Of a DNA stretch of 63,454 nt, positions 9,740-19,767 are shown one piece after another (position 1 is the stretch's first letter; every line of letters starts with the position of its first letter). A program made the position numbers and the translations under genes. Origin of the DNA: an uncultured Prevotellaceae bacterium (GTDB lineage Bacteria > Bacteroidota > Bacteroidia > Bacteroidales > Muribaculaceae); assembly GCA_947167995.1 (NCBI GenBank), contig CAMVKS010000011.1, positions 1 through 63,454 of the forward strand. The letters run 5' to 3'. Below the pieces are notes generated by a model that was given only the letters and a program-made list of their open reading frames with translations, searched no databases and was not told where the DNA came from.

Positions 9740-9769
9740 AACATATAGTTTATATATAATTCTTTCAAT

Positions 9770-9805
9770 AAGCACTCTCATAATTGGGAGTGCTTTCTTT
9801 GTTGA
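9770..9805 (+). terminator. Terminator after paralogue B
   Basis: Arms AGCACTCTC (9771-9779) and GGGAGTGCT (9786-9794) are followed by TTCTTTG. Confidence 0.7.
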
Positions 9806-9843
9806 AGAAATCTCGCCAATCATTGAAAGTTTAAAATAAATTA

Positions 9844-9874
9844 TTGTCTAAAATGAGAATTATTCCTAATTTTG
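9844..9874 (+). promoter_or_regulatory. Promoter of the second C10 peptidase gene
   Basis: TTG at 9844-9846 and TAATTTTG at 9867-9874 are 20 bp apart. Confidence 0.6.
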
Positions 9875-9941
9875 GTGGCTTTTGCAATTAACCAAAAGAT
9901 ATTATTAAATCCAAATATATTATTAACCAAACTTTCATTAA

Positions 9942-12900
9942 ATGAAATTTTTCAATCGACTAAAAAAGTGGTCGTCAGTTGCACTATTGCTGTGCATGGC
10001 GACCCAAGTGCAGGCAGCCGATGTTAACTTGGCCACCGCACAGAACGTTGCAAAGTCATTCATGACTCAACAAGTAGCCAAAGGTCGTCTGAAAGCTGCC
10101 GATGTTAGCAATCTGCAGCTCGTCAAGGCCGAGGCTTCGGTATTTAATCCCAAAGCAGTGGATTACTATGTGTTCAACGCCGACAAGTCCTACGTTGTTG
10201 TTGCCGGCGATGACCAGGCTCCCGAGGTGCTGATGTATGGTGTGAGCGGCAAACTCGACATGGACAAGATTCCACCCGCAATGAAGTGGTTGCTCAACAA
10301 GTATAAGTATCAAATTGATGGCCTCAAGGCTGGCACTCTGGTACCTAACAACTATTCACCAAAGGCTACAACAGCTGTTGCTCCACTCGTAACTTGCACC
10401 TGGGACCAAACAGCTCCTTACTACAACCACACTCCAACCAGTGGTAGCACACACGCCTATACTGGCTGTCCAGCAACATCGCTGAGCATGTGCTTCTACT
10501 TGTATAAGTGGCCTAAGACTTATCCAGCACTGGAAGCTATTCCAGCGAACAGCTATTATGGCTATCTGGCCGCTCCCGCACTGGAGGAGAAGGCTGCCGA
10601 CTGGGACAACATCCTGGAGCACTATGGCACTTGGTATGACGACAACGGCAGTGCTCATTCAGCGTCTTACAACAGCACCCAGGCCGAGGCCATCTCGTGG
10701 CTGATGCGCTATGTGGGCCAAGCCTGCAACATGGGCTACAGCACCAGCGGTAGCGGTGCCACCGACCCCGAGATTCTTGAGGCTTGCCACACCTTTGGTT
10801 ACACCGATGCCCAGCTCTATACCCTCAACGAGCTGGTTCAGAGCAGCTATGGAGGATACACTAATGGTCCAGCTCAATACACCGATGACCAGTGGAACGA
10901 GTGGATGCTTGCTGAGTTGCATGCAGGTCGACCCATTGAATATCTTGCCTATGATTGCAGTGATAGTTCCCAACCTGCCGGCCACGCATTCAACGTGTTT
11001 GGTTGTGACGCCGATGGCAAGTACTACGTGAACTGGGGCTGGAGTGGCGACAGCAATGGCTACTGCACACTGCACAACTTCACCACCGCAACTGGTGCCA
11101 CCGGCCAAGCAGGCTCTTACGTGTTCAACTATGGCGAGGCCATGATTATCGGTATTGCTCCTCCCGCAGGTGCTATGGGCCCACAAATCACTGTTAATCC
11201 AACAAGCCTCGAGTTTGAGGGCTATGTAGGTGAGACCTATACCAAGACCTTCACTGTGACTGGTGCTAACCTCGAGGGCGACGTCACCATCTCGAAGCAA
11301 GGCTCTAACAACATCACAGTATCTACTACCACCATCACCGCTGCCAATGCAGCCAATGGCGTGGAGGTAACAGTAACCTATAAGCCAACCAACGTGGGCA
11401 ATGCAAGCGCAGTCCTCACACTCTCAAGTGATGGCGCCGACGATGTTACATTGAACGTTACCGGTACTGCCCAAGCCAAGGTTCCAACTATCAACGTTGA
11501 CCCCACATCGCTCAGCTTCAATGCCAACCTGACATCAACAGTTACAAAGACCTTCACCGTTACTGGCCTGTTCCTGACTAACAACGTGACAGTGACTTTG
11601 AACGACAACAACGGCGTGTTCAGCGTTACTCCAACCACCATTACTGCTGCCAACGCAGCTAATGGCGTTCCTGTTACAGTTTCGTTCAGCTCTGAGAACG
11701 AGGGCACCTTCACAGGCTCACTCACCATCGCCAGCACTGGTGCCGAGAGCAAGACAGTGGCTCTCACCGCTACTGCAAGAGACGGTGGCACTGCAAGCGA
11801 CGCTTACCTCAACATCGCTAAGTATGCCACCATCGACGAGGCCGGCGCTACCGTTAGCAGCATGCTCTCAATCTACAAATACACCGAGTATAATAACGAC
11901 AACTGCGCATGGCTCACCGTTTCTACCTATGGAGCTAAACAAGTTGATGCCAACCAAAACTGGCTTGAAACAGGCTCGCTGAACCAGTATAACAACACCT
12001 GGAGTGCAACCGACATCTTCCTTGGTCAAAATGCATATTTCGGCACCAGCACAGCCTATTCTATTTATGGAAGTGGCAGCCAGACCTTCTACGTTACCAA
12101 TTGTACACAAGCAAAGGCTCTTGTTAAGGATGGTAGCAGCAGCAAGGCAACATTGGCAATCTATGAGTGCACAGTCAATGCCGATGGCTCACTCACAGCA
12201 GCAACAACTGCAACCGACTCACAGCAAGGCGGTGCAAGTGGCACAGCAGTGATAACTTCGGCTACACTTGATGCTTCTAAGGTTTATAAGGTTCAATTGA
12301 CTGGTGGCGGTTCTTATCCCGACCTTTTGGAAGTTGGCTTCAAGACTCCTATTGAGGGAATCGAGACTCCAGTGGCTACTGCAGCTACCGAGGTTGGCAC
12401 CAACGAGTTCACCGCCAACTGGAACGCTTGCGAGGGTGCCACAAGCTACACTCTGCGCGTGACACCTAAACCTGAGACTACTGGCCCCGAATTGCTCATC
12501 AGTGAGAACTTCTCGGCATTCACCAACGCCAATGGCAACACCGACTTGGGCAGCTCTCTTGACAACTACATGCAGAATGCCGGCTGGACTGGCTCCTACG
12601 TTTATGAAAGAGCCGGTGGTTTGCAGCTCGGCTCTAACAGCTATGCCGGCACCCTGACAAGTCCACAACTCGACCTCACCGGCAGCAACGGCAAGGTTAC
12701 TGTGAAGTTTAATGCTTACTCTTACAGCAGCAGCTATTCTCCATCTACTCTCTACGTGAGCATGAATGGCGAGAGCGCTAATCAGCAGAGTGTTTCGGTT
12801 AACTATGGCACCACAGGCGCAGAATATACCGTAGTTCTCGACTGCAATGCAGTAACTGGACAAACTGTTTCATTCCGCACCAGTACACGTCGTTACCGCG

Positions 12901-13883
12901 TGGTTCTCACCAATGTTGAGATTTACGCTGGCGACCTCACAAGCACAGCTAAGGCCGACGGCGAGATGCTCTTCCCAGGCATCACCGACACTCACTACAC
13001 CGTTACCGGTCTTGAGCCTGCAACAACCTACATCTACGACGTGAAGGCTGTTTATGGTGACAAGGAGAGCAACTGGTCTAACCAGATTGAGGTTACCACT
13101 CTTGAGGCACAAGAGGAGGGTACTACTCTCGCCGAGATTCTCGAGAGCGGTGTTAACGGCACCGAGTATCTCGTTAGCAACGACCTCGCTATTGTTGACG
13201 TTGCCGAGTACAGAGACTATGCATTCCTCACCGACGGAGAGGGCAACTGGATTCGCATTGAGTGTGCCGACTCAGAGCTCTTCTCTACCTTCGTCAACAA
13301 CCAGGCCATCAAGGGCAACACCCTGCGCGGAACTCTGAGCAACATCGAGCTCAACCCAGTGCTCACCGTAACCGAGGCCCAGAGTGGTGACGATGTTCCT
13401 GAATACTCTATTCAGTTTTATTATCTGGACTCAAGTTTCACACCTAAGGTTAACGAGGTTATCGATGTAGTGGGATGGTTTAATGCCAGCGAGGGCACCC
13501 TGCGTGCTTACGCACCTGGTGCAGTACAGGGAACAAGTATGACTCTCGACACATCTTGGGGCGCTGCCAGCAACACCTTGCAGAATGGCAAGAAATATGA
13601 GATTCGCTGCGCCATGAACATCAAGGAGGCTTGGCACACTCCAGCAGGCATCATGCCCAAGGATTATGCCTATGACTTCCAGAACTACATTGGCTACGCT
13701 CTGCGCTTGCCCGATGCTCCAACTGCCATTGGAACTATCGACATGGATGCCTACAACACTCTCGTGAACGTCTACAACGTTCAGGGACAGCTCATCCGCG
13801 AGAATGTCAAGGCTGGTGAGGCAACTCTCAACCTGCCACGCGGCATCTACATCGTGGGCGACAAGAAAGTTGTGGTTAAGTAA
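9942..13883 (+). CDS. Secreted C10 cysteine peptidase with T9SS sorting tail
   Basis: 1313-residue paralogue of the 2455 peptidase with a different tail. Signal peptide, streptopain-like propeptide, catalytic Cys176 (TGCPATS) and His348 (AGHAFNVFG), two HYDIN/ASH-type repeats (about 415-610), the shared module (about 615-805) and an FN3 domain split by a beta-sandwich (about 806-1045). An OB-like domain follows (about 1055-1230), then a C-terminal T9SS type-A-like sorting signal (about 1275-1313; VYNVQGQLIRENV and LPRGIYIVGDKKVVVK). T9SS tails direct export through the outer membrane and surface attachment. The last 933 bp match the neighbouring M6 gene at about 95% identity. A terminator at 13921 ends the unit. 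Confidence 0.92.
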   Translation: MKFFNRLKKWSSVALLLCMATQVQAADVNLATAQNVAKSFMTQQVAKGRLKAADVSNLQLVKAEASVFNPKAVDYYVFNADKSYVVVAGDDQAPEVLMYGVSGKLDMDKIPPAMKWLLNKYKYQIDGLKAGTLVPNNYSPKATTAVAPLVTCTWDQTAPYYNHTPTSGSTHAYTGCPATSLSMCFYLYKWPKTYPALEAIPANSYYGYLAAPALEEKAADWDNILEHYGTWYDDNGSAHSASYNSTQAEAISWLMRYVGQACNMGYSTSGSGATDPEILEACHTFGYTDAQLYTLNELVQSSYGGYTNGPAQYTDDQWNEWMLAELHAGRPIEYLAYDCSDSSQPAGHAFNVFGCDADGKYYVNWGWSGDSNGYCTLHNFTTATGATGQAGSYVFNYGEAMIIGIAPPAGAMGPQITVNPTSLEFEGYVGETYTKTFTVTGANLEGDVTISKQGSNNITVSTTTITAANAANGVEVTVTYKPTNVGNASAVLTLSSDGADDVTLNVTGTAQAKVPTINVDPTSLSFNANLTSTVTKTFTVTGLFLTNNVTVTLNDNNGVFSVTPTTITAANAANGVPVTVSFSSENEGTFTGSLTIASTGAESKTVALTATARDGGTASDAYLNIAKYATIDEAGATVSSMLSIYKYTEYNNDNCAWLTVSTYGAKQVDANQNWLETGSLNQYNNTWSATDIFLGQNAYFGTSTAYSIYGSGSQTFYVTNCTQAKALVKDGSSSKATLAIYECTVNADGSLTAATTATDSQQGGASGTAVITSATLDASKVYKVQLTGGGSYPDLLEVGFKTPIEGIETPVATAATEVGTNEFTANWNACEGATSYTLRVTPKPETTGPELLISENFSAFTNANGNTDLGSSLDNYMQNAGWTGSYVYERAGGLQLGSNSYAGTLTSPQLDLTGSNGKVTVKFNAYSYSSSYSPSTLYVSMNGESANQQSVSVNYGTTGAEYTVVLDCNAVTGQTVSFRTSTRRYRVVLTNVEIYAGDLTSTAKADGEMLFPGITDTHYTVTGLEPATTYIYDVKAVYGDKESNWSNQIEVTTLEAQEEGTTLAEILESGVNGTEYLVSNDLAIVDVAEYRDYAFLTDGEGNWIRIECADSELFSTFVNNQAIKGNTLRGTLSNIELNPVLTVTEAQSGDDVPEYSIQFYYLDSSFTPKVNEVIDVVGWFNASEGTLRAYAPGAVQGTSMTLDTSWGAASNTLQNGKKYEIRCAMNIKEAWHTPAGIMPKDYAYDFQNYIGYALRLPDAPTAIGTIDMDAYNTLVNVYNVQGQLIRENVKAGEATLNLPRGIYIVGDKKVVVK
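12951..13883 (+). repeat. 933-bp coding duplication, copy 1
   Basis: This aligns without gaps to 17511-18443, offset 4560. By hand I count about 45 differences. Bases 13611-13873 are identical to 18171-18433. It encodes the end of the FN3 domain, the OB-like domain and the T9SS tail. Confidence 0.9.
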
Positions 13884-13889
13884 TTAAAT

Positions 13890-13911
13890 CTAGATTATCT
13901 AGTCTTTCTAG
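13890..13911 (+). repeat. CTAG 9-bp periodic array, 3 units
   Basis: CTAG occurs at 13890, 13899 and 13908, exactly 9 bp apart, a few bases after the stop codon. Longer arrays of the same kind lie at 43037 and 44809. Confidence 0.75.
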
Positions 13912-13920
13912 AGCTTCAAT

Positions 13921-13964
13921 AAAAAAGGGCCGTTCCCCAGTTGCGGGGGACGGCCCCTTTTTTA
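13921..13964 (+). terminator. Terminator after the second C10 gene
   Basis: A GC-rich hairpin (AAGGGCCGTTCCCC with GGGGGACGGCCCCTT) is followed by a T tract. Confidence 0.8.
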
Positions 13965-14030
13965 CCCCTAATGAAATTGATAGTTAAAACGATAAAATAG
14001 CAATGTTGTGGGTTATATATATTCATTTAT

Positions 14031-14062
14031 TTTGTATAAATCACAAATTATTCATAAATTTG
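14031..14062 (+). promoter_or_regulatory. Promoter of the M6 peptidase gene
   Basis: TTTG at 14031-14034 and TAAATTTG at 14055-14062 are 20 bp apart. Confidence 0.65.
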
Positions 14063-14147
14063 GCGGCTTTTATATGTTTTGCGAGAAACAAGCAGAATAT
14101 CATGATTATCATATAAACAATTATTTAATAACTAATTTCCCTTATCA

Positions 14148-17100
14148 ATGAAAAAATTCTTTTTATTGACTTTAGCTATTGTTGTAGCTTGGACTGCGGC
14201 AATAGCAGTCCCCGCAAAGCCCGGATTGAATACTGTCACTATGAGTGATGGTACATCGCTGCAGGTACAAGTGCTTGGTGACGAATGGAACCACAGCCTT
14301 GCCACTGCCGACGGGCTAACTATTGCTTTTGGCGACGACGGATTGTTCTATTATGTAGTCTCAGGTAATATCACTAATGTGCGAGCTCATGATGTCGCCA
14401 ATCGAAATGCATCGGAGCTCTTGTTCGTGAATGCCAACAAGGATCAAATGACCATGGCTGCCATTCAAGAAGCTAAGTTTCAATCAGGCAAGTTGCGTTC
14501 GGCTCAACGGGCAACTTCATTAAAAGCCACTCAGGTTCCCAATAATGGCTCTCCTCGAGTACCCATTATCTTGGTGCAGTACACCGACAAGAGCATGAGC
14601 CACACCAAGAATCAGTTTGAGGCTCAGTACAACACCAATGCCAAGAGTGTGTTCAACTACTTCAAAGACCAAAGTAACGGCTTGTACACTCCACAATTCG
14701 ACATTTATGGCATCTACACCCTGCCCAGCAATCGTGCCACCTATGGCGCCAACAACAGCAGTGGAGACGATGTGGGTGTAGCAAAGATGGTGGGTGATGC
14801 TATTACCAAGGCAGGAAATGACATCAATTGGAGCCAGTATGACAACAATGGAGACGGATATGCCGATGTGTGCATCGTGGTTTATGCCGGTGTTGGTGAG
14901 GCACAAGCTTCCTACACTGTGCCCAATGCCATCTGGCCATGTCAGTGGAGCCTTTCGTCAGGAGCCTATTACGGTGATGGTCCTGGTGCCATAACTCGCA
15001 ATGGCGTGACAATCGACAAGTTTGCTGTATTCAACGAGATTTCAGGCAGCAGCGACAATGGTACAACCATGGATGGTATTGGCACTTTCTGCCATGAGTT
15101 CTCGCACTGCTTGGGATTGCCCGACTTCTACGAGACCACCTACAACCATGGCTACTTTGGCATGAGCTATTGGAGCTTGATGGACACTGGCTGCTACAAT
15201 GGCGGCTCAATCGATGGCGACACACCAATTGGTTATAGCGCCTACGAAAAGAACTTTATGGGTTGGCTCGACTACATCGAGGCAACCGAGAACACATTCT
15301 ACACTCTGCCTATCTTCAACAGCAAGAATGCCGATAATGACAAAGCTGTAAGAATCACAGCGTTGAACAACAACGAATACTGGATTCTTGAGAACCGCAA
15401 GAAGCAGAATTGGGACTATTACATTCAAGATGAAGGTATATTAATCACCCACTTCACCTATGTGGCCGACCGCTGGGATGCTAACACAGTCAACAACCAG
15501 AGTGTTCAGTTGGCTACTATCATACCTGCCGACAATTCACTGAGCACTAACAACCTGAACAAAGACCTCTATGGCGAGACAAACCATGCGTTTGGACCAA
15601 ACACTTCTCCTGCCATGAAGGCCAATATGAGTGCTAGCGGTTCATTGTCAAACTCTACTGGTGGAGCAGGTACAGTTAACAAACCCGTGACTGAGATTAA
15701 CCTCAACAGCGATGGTACTGCATCGTTCTGGTACATCAAGGGCGAAGTTCAGAATCCCACAATCAACGTTAGCACCAACAGCCTCGCTTTTGAGGGATAT
15801 GTGGGTGACACTTACACCAAGACCTTCACCGTTACTGGTATTAACCTGACTGGAAACATCACAATTACCAATCAGGGTTCTAACTTCTACACTGTGTCGC
15901 CAACCACCATCACCGCTGCCAATGCAGCCAATGGCGTTCAGGTGACAGTGACTTACAAGCCCACATCGGCTGGCAACACCAATGCAACCCTTACTCTTGC
16001 CAGCACCGGAGCTCAGAACGTGACAATCAACCTCACTGGTACAGCTCAAGCCAAGATTCCAACAATCAATGTTGACCCAACATCGTTGAGCATGGCTGCA
16101 ACTATTGGAAACACCGTTACCAAGACCGTGAACGTTACAGGCCAATTCTTGACTAACAACGTGACAGTGACTTTGAGCGATAACAACGGTGTGTTCAGCG
16201 TTACTCCAACCGCCATCACCGCTGCCAATGCAGCCAATGGCTTTCCTGTTACAGTTTCGTTCAGCTCTGAGAACGAGGGCAACTTTACCGGTTCGCTCAC
16301 CTTCGTCAGCGCTGGTGCCGAGAGCAAGACCGTTCAACTCACAGCTCAGGCAAGAGAAGGCGGTACAGCAAGCGATGCTTACCTCAACATCGCCAAGTAT
16401 GCCACCATCGACGAAGCCGGCGTTACCGTGAGCGGCATGAGTTCCATCTACAAGTACACCGAATACCCCGAGAATGCTTGCGCTTGGCTCACCATGTCCA
16501 ACTATGGAGCATTGCAAGTCGATGCTAGCCAGAATTGGTATGCCACCACATCACTCTCACAATATAACAACACTTGGAGCGCTACTGATATCTTCCCAGG
16601 CAATGCTGCCTACTTTACCAATGCCAACTCTGGCTACTCTATCTATGGCAGTGGAAACCAGTCCTTCTACGTCACCAATTGTACCCAGGCCAAGGCCTAC
16701 GTGAAGGGTGGAGGTAATGGCAGTGCAACATTGGCAATCTATGAGTGCACACTCAATTCCGATGGCACGGTTAGTGCTTCTAATACAGCATTTGACACAC
16801 ACCAAAGCACATCAAACACCACAGGCGTTATAACTTCGGCCGACCTTGATGCTTCTAAGATTTATTTAGTACGTCTAACAGGTGGCGGCAGCTATCCCGA
16901 CCTCGTGGAGATTGGCTTCAAGACTCCTATCCAGGGCCTTGAGACTCCAGTAGCCACCGATGCTACCGAAGTAAGCTACAACGAGTTCACCGCCAATTGG
17001 AATGCTTGCGAGGGCGCCGACAGCTACACCCTGCGCGTGATGCCTAAACCCGAAATCACCACCGAGTTGCTCCTCACCGAGGGATTCTCGAAGTTCACAG

Positions 17101-18443
17101 CCGAAGGCACTGCCGACATCGGCAGCTCGCTCAACACCTATATGGACAATGCCGGATGGACTGGCTCAAAACTCTACACTGCAGCTCGCGGCATCCGCTT
17201 GGGCACTGGTAGTGCAAAAGGCACTCTCACTAGTCCTGCACTCGACCTCACTGGCAGCAACGGCAAGGTGAGCATCGTTTTCAAGGCTAAGACCTACGGA
17301 ACCGACGCTAACTGCAACATGAGCATCACTTGCGGCAGCTCAAGCACAACAGTGACCGTTCCTAGCAGCACCGAGGCCCAGTATACTCAGGTTCTCGACT
17401 GCACCGCTGCAACCAACCAACAAGTATCATTTGCCACTACCGCCAACCGCAAGCGCGTGATCATCACAGGCATCGAGATTTACTCGGGCGACATCACCGC
17501 CGGAGGTGCCAAGGCCGATGGCGAGATGCTATTCCCCGGCATAACCGACACTCACTACACCGTTACTGGTCTTGAGCCTGCAACAACCTACATCTATGAC
17601 GTGAAGGCTGTTTATGGTGACAAGGAGAGCAACTGGTCTAACCAGATTGAGGTTACCACTCTTGAGGCACAAGAGGAGGGTACTACTCTCGCCGAGATTC
17701 TCGAGAGCGGTGTTAACGGCACCGAGTATCTCGTTAGCAACGACCTCGCTATTGTTGACGTTGCCGAGTACCGAGACTATGCATTCCTCACCGACGGAGA
17801 GGGCAACTGGATTCGCATTGAGTGCGCTGATTCTGAGCTCTTCTCTACATTCCTCAACAGCCAGGCCATCAAAGGCAAGACTCTGCGCGGAACTCTGAGC
17901 AACATCGAGCTCAACCCAGTGCTCACCGTAACCGAGGCTCAGAGTGGTGACGTTGTTCCTGATTACTCTATTAAGTTTTATTATCTGGACTCAAGTTTCA
18001 CACCTAAGGTTAACGAGGTTATTGATGTAGTGGGATGGTGGAACGCCGGCGAGGGCACTCTTCGTGCTTACGCACCTGGAGCAGTGCAGGGAACAAGTAT
18101 GACTCTTGACTACTCTTGGGGTGCTGCTTCCAACACCTTGCAAGATGGCAAGAAATATGTGGTTCGCTGTGCCATGAACATCAAGGAGGCTTGGCACACT
18201 CCAGCAGGCATCATGCCCAAGGATTATGCCTATGACTTCCAGAACTACATTGGCTACGCTCTGCGCTTGCCCGATGCTCCAACTGCCATTGGAACTATCG
18301 ACATGGATGCCTACAACACTCTCGTGAACGTCTACAACGTTCAGGGACAGCTCATCCGCGAGAATGTCAAGGCTGGTGAGGCAACTCTCAACCTGCCACG
18401 CGGCATCTACATCGTGGGCGACAAGAAAGTTGTTGTTAAATAA
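14148..18443 (+). CDS. Secreted M6-family metallopeptidase with T9SS sorting tail
   Basis: Immune-inhibitor-A-like zinc protease, 1431 residues. Signal peptide (about 1-20), an M6 N-terminal region, and the zinc site HEFSHCLGLPD with His316, Glu317, His320 and Asp326, followed by FGMSYWSLMD, which fits the Met-turn. After the catalytic domain come two HYDIN/ASH-type repeats (about 535-735), one shared module (about 737-928), an FN3 domain split by a beta-sandwich (about 930-1180), an OB-like domain and a T9SS type-A-like tail. Everything after the catalytic part follows the layout of the adjacent C10 peptidase, and the last 311 codons are almost the same. M6 enzymes cleave host or matrix proteins outside the cell; the substrate here is unknown. 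Confidence 0.93.
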   Translation: MKKFFLLTLAIVVAWTAAIAVPAKPGLNTVTMSDGTSLQVQVLGDEWNHSLATADGLTIAFGDDGLFYYVVSGNITNVRAHDVANRNASELLFVNANKDQMTMAAIQEAKFQSGKLRSAQRATSLKATQVPNNGSPRVPIILVQYTDKSMSHTKNQFEAQYNTNAKSVFNYFKDQSNGLYTPQFDIYGIYTLPSNRATYGANNSSGDDVGVAKMVGDAITKAGNDINWSQYDNNGDGYADVCIVVYAGVGEAQASYTVPNAIWPCQWSLSSGAYYGDGPGAITRNGVTIDKFAVFNEISGSSDNGTTMDGIGTFCHEFSHCLGLPDFYETTYNHGYFGMSYWSLMDTGCYNGGSIDGDTPIGYSAYEKNFMGWLDYIEATENTFYTLPIFNSKNADNDKAVRITALNNNEYWILENRKKQNWDYYIQDEGILITHFTYVADRWDANTVNNQSVQLATIIPADNSLSTNNLNKDLYGETNHAFGPNTSPAMKANMSASGSLSNSTGGAGTVNKPVTEINLNSDGTASFWYIKGEVQNPTINVSTNSLAFEGYVGDTYTKTFTVTGINLTGNITITNQGSNFYTVSPTTITAANAANGVQVTVTYKPTSAGNTNATLTLASTGAQNVTINLTGTAQAKIPTINVDPTSLSMAATIGNTVTKTVNVTGQFLTNNVTVTLSDNNGVFSVTPTAITAANAANGFPVTVSFSSENEGNFTGSLTFVSAGAESKTVQLTAQAREGGTASDAYLNIAKYATIDEAGVTVSGMSSIYKYTEYPENACAWLTMSNYGALQVDASQNWYATTSLSQYNNTWSATDIFPGNAAYFTNANSGYSIYGSGNQSFYVTNCTQAKAYVKGGGNGSATLAIYECTLNSDGTVSASNTAFDTHQSTSNTTGVITSADLDASKIYLVRLTGGGSYPDLVEIGFKTPIQGLETPVATDATEVSYNEFTANWNACEGADSYTLRVMPKPEITTELLLTEGFSKFTAEGTADIGSSLNTYMDNAGWTGSKLYTAARGIRLGTGSAKGTLTSPALDLTGSNGKVSIVFKAKTYGTDANCNMSITCGSSSTTVTVPSSTEAQYTQVLDCTAATNQQVSFATTANRKRVIITGIEIYSGDITAGGAKADGEMLFPGITDTHYTVTGLEPATTYIYDVKAVYGDKESNWSNQIEVTTLEAQEEGTTLAEILESGVNGTEYLVSNDLAIVDVAEYRDYAFLTDGEGNWIRIECADSELFSTFLNSQAIKGKTLRGTLSNIELNPVLTVTEAQSGDVVPDYSIKFYYLDSSFTPKVNEVIDVVGWWNAGEGTLRAYAPGAVQGTSMTLDYSWGAASNTLQDGKKYVVRCAMNIKEAWHTPAGIMPKDYAYDFQNYIGYALRLPDAPTAIGTIDMDAYNTLVNVYNVQGQLIRENVKAGEATLNLPRGIYIVGDKKVVVK
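17511..18443 (+). repeat. 933-bp coding duplication, copy 2
   Basis: Partner of 12951-13883. The differences cluster between 17821 and 18170, while both flanks are almost identical, which suggests patchy recombination. Confidence 0.9.
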
Positions 18444-18484
18444 GCTTCTTAGAAAATAGACATTATAGAAGTTCTATAAATTAT

Positions 18485-18524
18485 AAAGAGCCGTTCCCTG
18501 ATCAGGGCGACGGCTCTTTTTTTG
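18485..18524 (+). terminator. Terminator after the M6 gene, possibly bidirectional
   Basis: AAAGAGCCGT and ACGGCTCTTT arms enclose an inner CCCTGATCAGGG palindrome, followed by a T tract. It could also serve the minus-strand unit ending at 18558. Confidence 0.75.
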
Positions 18525-18557
18525 AGTGAGTGAAATTTAGCGAAAGATGATTGTGAA

Positions 18558-19040
18558 TTAACGTCCCACAGGGATGTCATATCCCACGAGACGGAAAGCC
18601 ACCTTGAAGGGAGTAGCGTTCTTGCGAGGTTTTGGACCAGCGTAGTAGTAAAACATTCGTTGCAGGTCAAAGGTCTTTATCGACACTAATCTGGTTTCTT
18701 TGGGCTTGAGGTCTACTTCCACAGTGGCGATGCGCTCGTGCAGCATTTCTCCGTTCATCTGCATGTATCGCATGAGAAGCCTCACGTGTGAGATTCGGTG
18801 GTTGGTATTGTTAGTGACAAAGAACGATTCACGGGAATCGCTGGCCCTCTTGCTGTACCCCTTGAGTGTGACGGCATTAGGCTCTATGTCTTGAATCAGA
18901 GAGTCGGGGATTGTTCCCTCGGGTATTTCCTCTATCACTTGTGAGTTGTTCTTCAGTTGTGATTGAGTGGTGCGAGTGCGAGCTGTTGCAACAGCAACCA
19001 CCGCTATCATAGCTATCAATATTGCGATTTTCGTTTTCAT
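18558..19040 (-). CDS. Secreted hypothetical protein
   Basis: 160 residues from the ATG at 19040, chosen because it opens a clear signal peptide (about 1-20). I do not recognise the family. The central part (about 72-125) reads like a single beta-sandwich of the FxLYD/CARDB sort (FFVTNNTNHRISHVRLLMRY, then VDLKPKETRLVSI), and a basic stretch GPKPRKN precedes the C terminus. It is the second gene of a minus-strand unit, 53 bp after the upstream lipoprotein-like gene, so the two are probably co-transcribed. It has no dockerin or T9SS tail, unlike most secreted proteins here. Confidence 0.7.
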   Translation of the reverse strand: MKTKIAILIAMIAVVAVATARTRTTQSQLKNNSQVIEEIPEGTIPDSLIQDIEPNAVTLKGYSKRASDSRESFFVTNNTNHRISHVRLLMRYMQMNGEMLHERIATVEVDLKPKETRLVSIKTFDLQRMFYYYAGPKPRKNATPFKVAFRLVGYDIPVGR

Positions 19041-19093
19041 CGTTAGTTGAGGGGTTGTGATGGTTAAAAGAATTAAAGCACTTAACACTTGAG

Positions 19094-19690
19094 TTACAAG
19101 TATCTAACTTTGTTGAATTTGTTACCGTTGCCGTCGGCAGGGAATATTTTTCTGAATCCAATGGGCAATTTTTCCTGTTCAATGCTCGGAACCACCGAGA
19201 TTGCCCTGAAAATGCTGGGCAGGAAGCGTGTGAAATTGGCACGCACTTTCACCTCCCAGTGTGGAGGGTCGAAGGTCAATGATGTCGCTTCCTTGTTTAG
19301 TGTTGCAACGCAATCCAGTGGCCCTGTGAGCGTGATTTTGCTCCTCTCGCTGTAGAGCCACATGTGGAACTTGTTGTCGACGGCGCTTTCCTCGATATAT
19401 CCTATCACAGTTCCGGGGATGAGTTCTAAATCGTCACTTGCAATGAGGATGAGCCGGTACCCGATTTTGTGTGATGCCTGCTGTTGCCATCGCTCTATGG
19501 TGAATGTCATGTTTTCCTCGGGATAGTACCAGATGCCTTCCAGCGGCTGCATGTCGCTCTCTGACAGACGCTCTTTTGCCATCTGTTCGCTGTATCCTGG
19601 CAGTATTACCGATTGTTCGGGCAGGTCGCTCTTGGCGCAGGCTGCCATCACTGCAAGAGAAATAAATATGGAGAGTATGGTTCGTTCCAT
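19094..19690 (-). CDS. Probable lipoprotein, function unknown
   Basis: 198 residues from the ATG at 19690. The hydrophobic start ends in VMAAC, a weak lipobox, so a lipoprotein anchor is likely but not certain. The middle contains GIWYYPEENMTFTIER, VIGYIEESAV and KFHMWLYSERSKITLTG, which suggests a lipocalin-like or C2-like beta barrel, and the end is Gly/Asn-rich. The -7 promoter box ends only 6 bp before the ATG, so the transcript may be leaderless. It heads a two-gene minus unit with the 160-residue protein. I do not recognise the family. Confidence 0.65.
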   Translation of the reverse strand: MERTILSIFISLAVMAACAKSDLPEQSVILPGYSEQMAKERLSESDMQPLEGIWYYPEENMTFTIERWQQQASHKIGYRLILIASDDLELIPGTVIGYIEESAVDNKFHMWLYSERSKITLTGPLDCVATLNKEATSLTFDPPHWEVKVRANFTRFLPSIFRAISVVPSIEQEKLPIGFRKIFPADGNGNKFNKVRYL

Positions 19691-19696
19691 GGAGAG

Positions 19697-19727
19697 CAAA
19701 GATAAATATTTTTAATCACTCGAGCAA
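19697..19727 (-). promoter_or_regulatory. Promoter of the 19690 gene, possibly leaderless
   Basis: On the minus strand TATCTTTG is at 19697-19704 and TTG at 19725-19727, with a 20-bp spacer. The start codon at 19690 sits where transcription would be expected to begin. Confidence 0.6.
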
Positions 19728-19767
19728 GATTTTGAGATAATAACATGTTTTTTTGTTCAAATAAAGT

